A DNA stretch of 7,151 nucleotides. Source: an uncultured Amylibacter sp. GTDB taxonomy: Bacteria > Pseudomonadota > Alphaproteobacteria > Rhodobacterales > Rhodobacteraceae. The position numbers were made by a program, and so were the translations under genes. Shown one piece after another: positions 1 through 5,172 of this stretch. Under the pieces are notes generated by a model. That model worked only from the letters and a program-made list of their open reading frames with translations. It was not told where the DNA came from and made no database searches. The stretch spans positions 1 to 7,151 of the forward strand of contig CALLAV010000158.1 in NCBI GenBank assembly GCA_938001995.1, in the 5' to 3' direction. Position 1 is the stretch's first letter. The number at the start of each line of letters is the position of its first letter.

Positions 1-492
1 CTGCGCTGCCAAATCATCAGGGTACAAATCCCCGCCAAAGGCCGCGTTCAACATCCGCACAATTTCCGCGCTTTCGTTGTTCACAATCACGCCCGTCAGC
101 TTGTCCCACAGCACAGGGACCGTGATCCGCCCCGTATAGGCTGGCGTGTGTTTGCCATAAATCTCATGCACGGAGGCCACACCAAACAGCGGATCCGCAA
201 ACGCCCCCTCCGCATCAAACACCCAACCCTGATCGGTGCGGCGCGGCTTTGCGTAACTCACCGAAATCGCGTCTTCCAGCCCCAGAACCGCCCGCGTTAG
301 CAATGCGCGGTGCGCCCAAGGACAGTTCCACGCTAAAAACAGATGATACCTCCCAGCCTCTGCCGCAAAATCCCCCTGCCCGATCCACCCGCGAATGCTC
401 GATGCTTTACGGCGAAACTCCCCGTCCGACGTGCTGTCAGGTGCGGGATCTTCTGCAAAATACTGCCCGTCAATCATCACACCCATAGTCAT
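1..492 (-). CDS. Glutathionyl-hydroquinone reductase (xi-class GST, YqjG/ECM4-like), N-terminal part
   Basis: This enzyme family uses glutathione to reduce glutathionyl-hydroquinones, releasing the hydroquinone and GSSG in the cytoplasm. The 164 visible codons are open to the left edge, so the C-terminal half is missing (E. coli YqjG has about 328 residues). The family signature CPWAHR is at residues 57-62, with Cys57 the expected catalytic cysteine, preceded by GRYHLF (47-52). An FRRKAS/RGW segment lies near residues 26-36, and an NNESAEIVRMLN segment (the GSH-contacting E-S motif) follows near the end of the visible part. The ATG at 492 is preferred because an AAAGG sequence lies five bases upstream and an in-frame TGA is at 519-517; the ATG at 486 (two codons later) is an alternative. 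It is transcribed divergently from mscS. The family call is secure from the active-site motif; the substrate in this organism is unknown. Confidence 0.92.
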   Translation of the reverse strand, partial: MTMGVMIDGQYFAEDPAPDSTSDGEFRRKASSIRGWIGQGDFAAEAGRYHLFLAWNCPWAHRALLTRAVLGLEDAISVSYAKPRRTDQGWVFDAEGAFADPLFGVASVHEIYGKHTPAYTGRITVPVLWDKLTGVIVNNESAEIVRMLNAAFGGDLYPDDLAAQ

Positions 493-507
493 CGCCGCCT
501 TTTTCTG

Positions 508-536
508 TTTAGAAGATCACAAAGCGCAAATAGACT
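508..536 (+). promoter_or_regulatory. Weak candidate promoter for the mscS-flavoprotein unit
   Basis: TTTAGA (508-513) and TAGACT (531-536) are separated by 17 bases, each matching four of six consensus positions. A promoter for the plus-strand unit should lie in this short gap or inside the divergent reductase gene, and this is the best-spaced pair I see. It overlaps the opposing promoter almost completely, so the two would compete for polymerase if both are real. Matches of this quality occur often by chance. Confidence 0.2.
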
Positions 537-545
537 GCGCGTCAA
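516..545 (-). promoter_or_regulatory. Predicted sigma-70-type promoter of the glutathionyl-hydroquinone reductase gene
   Basis: On the minus strand a TTGACG box (545-540, five of six consensus -35 bases) is followed after 18 bases by TGTGAT (521-516, four of six consensus -10 bases). The start codon at 492 would then lie roughly 17-18 bases downstream of the transcript start, leaving room for the ribosome binding site and little else. The -35 box is the strongest such match in the 77-base gap. This is a visual match only, with no transcript evidence. Confidence 0.45.
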
Positions 546-553
546 GTCTTGGG

Positions 554-567
554 GGTTAGGGGTAACC
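554..567 (+). promoter_or_regulatory. Hairpin with the mscS ribosome binding site in its loop
   Basis: GGTTA (554-558) and TAACC (563-567) are perfect inverted repeats enclosing the loop GGGG (559-562). The purine-rich AGGGG at 558-562 is the only Shine-Dalgarno-like sequence for the mscS ATG at 570 and sits seven bases upstream of it. It decides the start: the in-frame TTG at 549 has no comparable signal. A five-base stem with two G-C and three A-U pairs is weak, so it may present the site in the loop, modulate access, or be chance. Confidence 0.4.
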
Positions 568-569
568 AA

Positions 570-1892
570 ATGAATTTCGATCACCCTATGGTGCAAACCG
601 CACTTGAATACTGGATCATAGGCCGCGACCTCGCACTTGGTTGGCTGACCAGCCCCGCCGCATGGTCGCAGTTTGGTTTGCTGCTTGTCGCATACTTCGC
701 CGCAAAATTTGCCGCGAAAAAGTTAGACCCTGTCCTGACACGCCTGCTGACACCCCCAGCAGAGCAAGAAAATATCATCGCCACATCACGCCGCTTTGTG
801 CTGATCTTCCTACCCCTGTTGCTGCCTCTGCTCGCCTACGCCTTCACAGGCATCGGCGAACAAATCACCCGCTCTATTTTTGGGTCTGGCGCAGTTATTG
901 CATTCGGCAAACGCTTGTTCATCCTTTTGGCTGCGCGTCTGTTTGTGAACCAAATCATATACGATCCATTCCTGAAGCTGATCGGCAAATATGTCCTCAT
1001 GCCCTTTGCGTTGCTTTACGCGCTTGGCATTCTCGACCCAACGCTCCTCTACCTCGAAGAGTTCATTATCGGCGTCGGCAACATCAAATTCTCGGCTCTC
1101 TCGATCATCCGTGGCGTGGCGTTTGGCTCGGTCCTATTCTGGCTCGGCAGTTGGTCCAACAACCAGTCTGCCACCTATATCAAAACCCAGGAAGAAATGC
1201 GTCCGGCCACCCGTGAACTGGCGGCCAAAGCGATTGAACTGGTGATCTTCGGCACGGCGTTCTTACTGCTGATGAATATCATGGGGATTAACCTCTCCTC
1301 TCTCGCAATCCTATCAGGTGCGGTGGGTGTTGGTCTTGGTTTCGGGCTCCAAAAAATTGCGTCGAACTTTATCTCGGGCATCATTCTGTTGCTCGAAGGT
1401 CAGGCAACCGTCGGAGATTATGTCGAACTCGACGGGGGCGAGGCTGGCACAATTATCAAAATGACCGCCCGCGCCACGATCCTTGAAACCTACGATGGGC
1501 GATGGATTGTTGTCCCGAACGAAGATTTCATCATCACCCGCGTGGTGAACTATTCCGACAGCGGCTCTGCCAATCGGTATGAGGCGGATTTTTCAGTCTC
1601 TTACGACACGGACATCAACCTCGTGCCCGACATTGTCGAAGCCGCAGTGGCCAAGCACAAAGACGTGCTATCAGAACCTTTCCCACCCGATTGCGAGTTA
1701 CGCGGGTTTGGTGACAGCGGTATCGACTTTGCGGTGGAATTCTGGGTCGAAGGTATCGACGACGGGCCGAACAAATACACCTCGGACGTGCTTTTCATCA
1801 TTTGGAATGCGCTCAAAGACAACAACATCGAAATCCCATATCCGCAACGTGTGGTGGAAATCAAAGGCGGGTTCCCGAAATCTGCTGAATGA
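570..1892 (+). CDS. MscS-family mechanosensitive ion channel
   Basis: The predicted product is a 440-residue inner-membrane channel of the small-conductance family, which opens under membrane tension to release solutes during hypo-osmotic shock. Hydrophobic segments lie near residues 33-50, 75-95, 106-130, 140-155, 175-195, 220-240 and 242-275, more than the three of E. coli MscS (286 residues), so this is a longer variant with extra N-terminal helices. The last is the pore helix: GINLSSL at 239-245, then glycine/alanine-rich GAVGVGLGFGLQ (250-261) and an NFISG turn at 266-270. The family beta domain follows, with VGDYVEL near 281-287, GTI, and a PNEDFI segment, then a soluble alpha/beta C-terminal domain ending in PQRVVE. 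The ATG at 570 was chosen for its AGGGG site seven bases upstream; a TTG at 549 would add seven residues. Its stop overlaps the next gene's start by four bases. Confidence 0.93.
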   Translation: MNFDHPMVQTALEYWIIGRDLALGWLTSPAAWSQFGLLLVAYFAAKFAAKKLDPVLTRLLTPPAEQENIIATSRRFVLIFLPLLLPLLAYAFTGIGEQITRSIFGSGAVIAFGKRLFILLAARLFVNQIIYDPFLKLIGKYVLMPFALLYALGILDPTLLYLEEFIIGVGNIKFSALSIIRGVAFGSVLFWLGSWSNNQSATYIKTQEEMRPATRELAAKAIELVIFGTAFLLLMNIMGINLSSLAILSGAVGVGLGFGLQKIASNFISGIILLLEGQATVGDYVELDGGEAGTIIKMTARATILETYDGRWIVVPNEDFIITRVVNYSDSGSANRYEADFSVSYDTDINLVPDIVEAAVAKHKDVLSEPFPPDCELRGFGDSGIDFAVEFWVEGIDDGPNKYTSDVLFIIWNALKDNNIEIPYPQRVVEIKGGFPKSAE

Positions 1893-3067
1893 GTGATGCA
1901 CTCGTCATTGGCGCTGGCCCCGCAGGCTTGATGGCTGCCGAAGTTTTGGTGGATGCGGGGTACTCTGTGCTGGTGGCAGAGGCAAAACCATCCGTCGGTC
2001 GCAAGTTTCTGATGGCGGGAAAATCAGGGCTGAACCTTACGAAATCTGAGGACTTCAATACCTTCCTTGCGTCCTATCCCGACGCTGCCGATTGGTTGAA
2101 ACCCACACTCCAAGCCTTTGGCCCTCAAGACGTTATCGTGTGGTCCGAATCCTTAGGCCAAGACACCTTCATCGGCTCCACCCGCCGCGTGTTCCCCAAA
2201 GCCATGAAGGCCTCACCACTGTTGCGCGCATGGCTCAACCGCCTGACAGACAAAGGCGTCACATTCCAAACCCGCTGGCGCTGGACCACGTGGCGCGACT
2301 CCAGTTTCACCTTCGAAACCCCCAACGGTTCCAAATCCATCGCCCCCAAAGCAACCATTCTCGCGCTTGGCGGCGCCAGCTGGTCACGCCTCGGATCAGA
2401 CGGCGCTTGGACAACGCTCCTCGCCGAACGCGGCATTGAAACGGCCCCCTTCCAACCCTCAAACATGGGCGTCACCGTGGATTGGTCAGGCCACATGAAA
2501 CCCCACTTTGGCAAACCGCTCAAGAACATCGCCATGACCGTTGGCACAGACACCAGCAAAGGCGAATGTGTCCTGTCCAAATCAGGGCTAGAAGGATCGC
2601 TGGTCTATCAATTCTCCAGCGGTCTGCGCAGCAGTGAACCCCTGCACATCGACCTTCTGCCAGCCCAAACAGCCGCAGCCTTGCAATCCCGCATCACCAA
2701 ACAAGGCGCGAAAACCAGCCTCGCCAACATCCTGCGCAAATCTCTGAAGCTCGACGCCGCAAAAGCCGCACTCGTCATGGAGTTCGCCCGCACCACACCA
2801 CGCGAACAGCTCGCACAAACGGTAAAATCGCTCCCAATCCCTTACACGGGAACCGCACCGCTCGACGCAGCAATCTCCGTCGCAGGCGGCGTCCGCCAGT
2901 CGGACCTAACGGAAAATTTCATGTTAAAGGCCGCAGCTGGAACCTTCTGCGCAGGCGAAATGCTCGATTGGGAGGCCCCAACAGGCGGCTATCTTATCAC
3001 AGGCTGCCTTGCCACGGGTCGCGCAGCAGGCCTCGCCGCTGCCGATTATATCACCCAGCAGACCTGA
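1889..3067 (+). CDS. FAD-dependent flavoprotein, HI0933/YhiN superfamily, PP_4765-like
   Basis: This 392-residue protein is a predicted FAD-binding oxidoreductase. The N-terminal Rossmann fold has GAGPAG at residues 8-13, with Glu31 ending the second strand where it would bind the FAD ribose. It is followed by GRKFLMAGKSGLNLT (37-51), which I recognise as typical of the PP_4765-type subgroup; other HI0933 proteins have a GGGRCN-like version here. A second dinucleotide-fold element, ILALGGASW, lies near the middle, and the C-terminal FAD-contacting stretch TGGY...GRAAG is at 365-381. Length and motif order look complete. The reaction and substrate of this family are not established to my knowledge. 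It starts inside the stop codon of the upstream channel gene (ATGA), implying co-transcription and probable translational coupling. Its last 17 bases overlap the 3' end of the convergent GST gene. Confidence 0.88.
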   Translation: MSDALVIGAGPAGLMAAEVLVDAGYSVLVAEAKPSVGRKFLMAGKSGLNLTKSEDFNTFLASYPDAADWLKPTLQAFGPQDVIVWSESLGQDTFIGSTRRVFPKAMKASPLLRAWLNRLTDKGVTFQTRWRWTTWRDSSFTFETPNGSKSIAPKATILALGGASWSRLGSDGAWTTLLAERGIETAPFQPSNMGVTVDWSGHMKPHFGKPLKNIAMTVGTDTSKGECVLSKSGLEGSLVYQFSSGLRSSEPLHIDLLPAQTAAALQSRITKQGAKTSLANILRKSLKLDAAKAALVMEFARTTPREQLAQTVKSLPIPYTGTAPLDAAISVAGGVRQSDLTENFMLKAAAGTFCAGEMLDWEAPTGGYLITGCLATGRAAGLAAADYITQQT

Positions 3068-3653
3068 TCTCGTGGGACCGCTGATAGGCATCCCGCGCGA
3101 TACACCGTTTCACCAATGCCAGCAGCGGCTTACTGTCGATTACAAACCCTGCGTTTTTCGCCCAGCCCGCACAATGGGTGAACAACATATCAGGCACCGT
3201 GCAAGTGTCGCCCATAAAGAAATCATTGTCCCCCAGCCGCGTTTCCAGCGCAGCAATCGAACGCCCAAATTCCCACATCAAAATTGGTTTGATATCCGCG
3301 GATCGTTTGTCTTCTGGGTTCACAAAGGTGTTGCGTGCATTGGTCCACAACGCTCCATCAATTTCGTCACAAATAAACTGCGTGAAACTGTCTTGCTTGG
3401 CCCGCTCAATCGTCCCCGCCTGAAACGTCATACCGCCGTGTTTGTCCGCTAGATACTGCATGATCGCCACAGAATCGATGATGATATCATCCCCATCCTT
3501 CAACGCAGGCACTTTCCCTGTTGGGTTAAATTCCGCCATGGCCGCCTTGTCCATTGGCGAAAGCGGCAGGATGTCATACTCCACACCCAACTCTTCCATC
3601 ATCCATAAAACCCGAAAGGGCCGCGCCTTTGGTGTGCCAATCAGTGTGTACAT
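3051..3653 (-). CDS. Glutathione S-transferase family protein
   Basis: The product is a 200-residue cytosolic protein with the two-domain GST layout: a thioredoxin-like N-terminal domain (about 1-80) and a helical C-terminal domain. Expected glutathione-site features are present: a TPKARPFR segment at 7-14 at the start of helix 1, the NPTGKVPAL motif at 43-51 with the cis-proline at 49, and Asp60-Ser61, the acidic-Ser pair that holds the gamma-glutamyl group. Thr7 lies where the catalytic Ser/Tyr/Cys of other classes sits, so class and substrate are uncertain. It follows holA by two bases and has its own good ribosome binding site inside the holA end, so it is probably the last gene of the leuS-lptE-holA unit. 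Its stop lies within the end of the convergent flavoprotein gene. The GST family call is firm; detoxification is a family-level inference. Confidence 0.9.
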   Translation of the reverse strand: MYTLIGTPKARPFRVLWMMEELGVEYDILPLSPMDKAAMAEFNPTGKVPALKDGDDIIIDSVAIMQYLADKHGGMTFQAGTIERAKQDSFTQFICDEIDGALWTNARNTFVNPEDKRSADIKPILMWEFGRSIAALETRLGDNDFFMGDTCTVPDMLFTHCAGWAKNAGFVIDSKPLLALVKRCIARDAYQRSHEIRSAG

Positions 3654-3655
3654 GC

Positions 3656-4678
3656 CTAATTCCTTTGTAGCATTGCAATGCGGATAAATGTGCGTTCCAC
3701 CAAAGCCATTTCTGGCGGTTTCTGGCTCGATCGCAGCATCAGATCCGTGTTCATTAATTCAGTAAGGGCTTTTTCCACCTTATGCGCGCCAAGTCGCCGA
3801 GCCTGCCGTGCCAATCGGTCCTTGCGCGGGCCAAACACAGGGGGACGCGCACGCGACAGCGCCGTGTCAGGCCCCTGCGGATGGGTTGCCGCCGCATGCA
3901 GCGTGCGAAAATGGCGTGTTGCAGCAATACACAACGCGGTAGGATTCACACCTTGCCCCGACAACCGTTTCAACGTTGGAACCACGTCACCCGTACGTCC
4001 CTCGGCAATGGCATGGGCCGCATCATCGAGCGCCGCATCCGATGTGGCTGGCATACAATTGTCGATGTCTTCACCTGTCACCGGAGACTCATCACCGAAC
4101 TTGTACAGCCCCAACTTTTCTATGGTCTGGTTCAACTCACCCGGATCGAGCGTGCGGGCGAGTTGCATCAACGCCTCCATCGCCCCCTGCGGCACGTCAC
4201 CAAGTTTCGCTTCCTTCGCCAGACGCTCAATCTCGGGCCGACCGGGCGGATCATCATAAATGCCAATCGCAACTGCACGGGGATCACCCTCAAACGCTTT
4301 GCGCAACTTGGATCGGGCGTTCAGACTGCTGGCGGTTACAACCATCGTTGCATCCCCATCTGCCCATTCGCCCAGCGCCGTTTCCAGAACAGCGGTCAAA
4401 CCATCACCAGCGCCTTCAACGAAAACCACCCGTGGACCCGGGAAAAAGCCCTGCGCCTTGATCCCGTCGAGCACAAGCGAAGGCTCTTTGCGCAAATCAC
4501 TCGCATCAATTCGCGTCAATCGCATTTCTTCTTCCGCTTGCGGCCCCACCAATGCCTTAATCACTTGCTGACGCTTTAACGACACACGCATCGCGTCCAT
4601 ACCGTAAAGAAGGATTGCGGATTTCCCGCTGTCAGGCTTTGCCAGAAACGCAGCCGCCTGCCCGCCCGCCAGCTTCAC
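3656..4678 (-). CDS. holA: DNA polymerase III subunit delta
   Basis: The delta subunit is part of the clamp loader and opens the beta sliding clamp so that it can be placed on primed DNA. The 340-residue length is normal. The N-terminus ([15 protein letters not shown], then LLYGMDAMR at about 23-31) and the GFFPG hydrophobic patch at 77-81 fit the family; by comparison with E. coli delta, the Phe78-Phe79 pair is the likely wedge that contacts beta (inference). A lid-like middle region (DPGELNQTIEKLGLY) and a C-terminal collar domain follow. The start is GTG at 4678, overlapping the lptE stop by four bases (GTGA). No clear Shine-Dalgarno is seen there, so translation probably depends on coupling to lptE. 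The position after leuS and lptE matches the conserved proteobacterial order. Confidence 0.93.
   Translation of the reverse strand: MKLAGGQAAAFLAKPDSGKSAILLYGMDAMRVSLKRQQVIKALVGPQAEEEMRLTRIDASDLRKEPSLVLDGIKAQGFFPGPRVVFVEGAGDGLTAVLETALGEWADGDATMVVTASSLNARSKLRKAFEGDPRAVAIGIYDDPPGRPEIERLAKEAKLGDVPQGAMEALMQLARTLDPGELNQTIEKLGLYKFGDESPVTGEDIDNCMPATSDAALDDAAHAIAEGRTGDVVPTLKRLSGQGVNPTALCIAATRHFRTLHAAATHPQGPDTALSRARPPVFGPRKDRLARQARRLGAHKVEKALTELMNTDLMLRSSQKPPEMALVERTFIRIAMLQRN
3661..3665 (-). promoter_or_regulatory. Ribosome binding site of the GST gene
   Basis: AAGGA on the minus strand lies seven bases upstream of the GST ATG at 3653, inside the last codons of holA. It is the clearest Shine-Dalgarno sequence in this operon, so the GST can initiate independently of its upstream neighbour and may be translated at a different level from holA. 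Confidence 0.7.
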
Positions 4679-5172
4679 GTGGCCCAGCCGTCCGAAGTAA
4701 TAGCGATGCGTTCTGCAATCTGCGCTGCCAAGGCCTTTGCCAAGCGCGTGTTTGCATCGCGCCGTGCCACTGCCGCTGGAAAGGTCGCAGATGTGGTGCC
4801 ATAGGCCGTCACATTGCGAACGCTATCTTGATAGACAACTGTATTTGTATCCTTGCGGCGAACAGTAAACGCAGCAATTCCGTTCAAATTCGTTCGCGTT
4901 GTGCCCTCATCCTCGGTCACCGCCAAGCCCGTTTCCGAAGTGGTTAGTTGAAAGGTCAGCACATAGGGCGATCCAGCATCTGCACGACCGAGCTTATTCT
5001 CCAACTCTTCGCGCAGTTCAAAACCGTTGCGGCCTTTAACCAGATCAATCTCGATCTGGCCTTGCAGGTTCGACGCCGTCGTCCCCTGCTTGTAAACAGG
5101 TTCGAACCCACACGCCGACAGGCCAGCCCCAAGGGCCAGCATCAGCACACTACGTCGGTCAAACAACAACAT
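4675..5172 (-). CDS. lptE: LPS-assembly lipoprotein LptE
   Basis: LptE is an outer-membrane lipoprotein that plugs and supports LptD, the barrel inserting lipopolysaccharide into the outer leaflet. The 165-residue product has a signal peptide with arginines at 6-7, a hydrophobic core (8-18) and the lipobox LSAC at 18-21, giving a predicted lipidated Cys21 followed by Gly, then FEPVY, the typical alphaproteobacterial LptE/RlpB start. The rest is a small alpha/beta domain with a Thr/Asn-rich central part and an Ala-rich C-terminal helix. Overall similarity in this family is low, so the call rests on the lipobox, size and position between leuS and holA. The ATG at 5172 lies inside the leuS end (14-base overlap) with a weak GGGCGG site seven bases upstream. 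The stop shares bases with the holA GTG start. Confidence 0.88.
   Translation of the reverse strand: MLLFDRRSVLMLALGAGLSACGFEPVYKQGTTASNLQGQIEIDLVKGRNGFELREELENKLGRADAGSPYVLTFQLTTSETGLAVTEDEGTTRTNLNGIAAFTVRRKDTNTVVYQDSVRNVTAYGTTSATFPAAVARRDANTRLAKALAAQIAERIAITSDGWAT

Noticed and set aside
549..569. TTG at 549 as the start of the channel protein
   Set aside because: The ATG at 570 has a purine-rich AGGGG at proper spacing, whereas the TTG would place that site inside the coding region and has no comparable signal of its own.
249..573. Two short overlapping plus-strand frames of 79 and 76 codons before mscS
   Set aside because: They overlap the glutathionyl-hydroquinone reductase on the other strand and the promoter gap, are Pro/Arg-rich, and match nothing recognisable.
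641..1216. Plus-strand 191-codon frame inside mscS
   Set aside because: It is frame-shifted against a clear MscS protein and has the Arg/Pro/His-rich composition of a shadow frame; no domain is recognisable.
3020..3100. Possible terminator hairpin between the convergent genes
   Set aside because: Short GCAGC/GCTGC and CAGC/GCTG complementarities exist, but they lie in coding sequence, have weak stems and lack a T-run on either strand.
3782..4579. Plus-strand open frame of 265 codons opposite holA
   Set aside because: It lies wholly inside the well-supported holA gene, its translation is rich in Arg, His, Cys and Thr with no recognisable motif or membrane pattern, and such antisense frames are common in GC-rich coding DNA.
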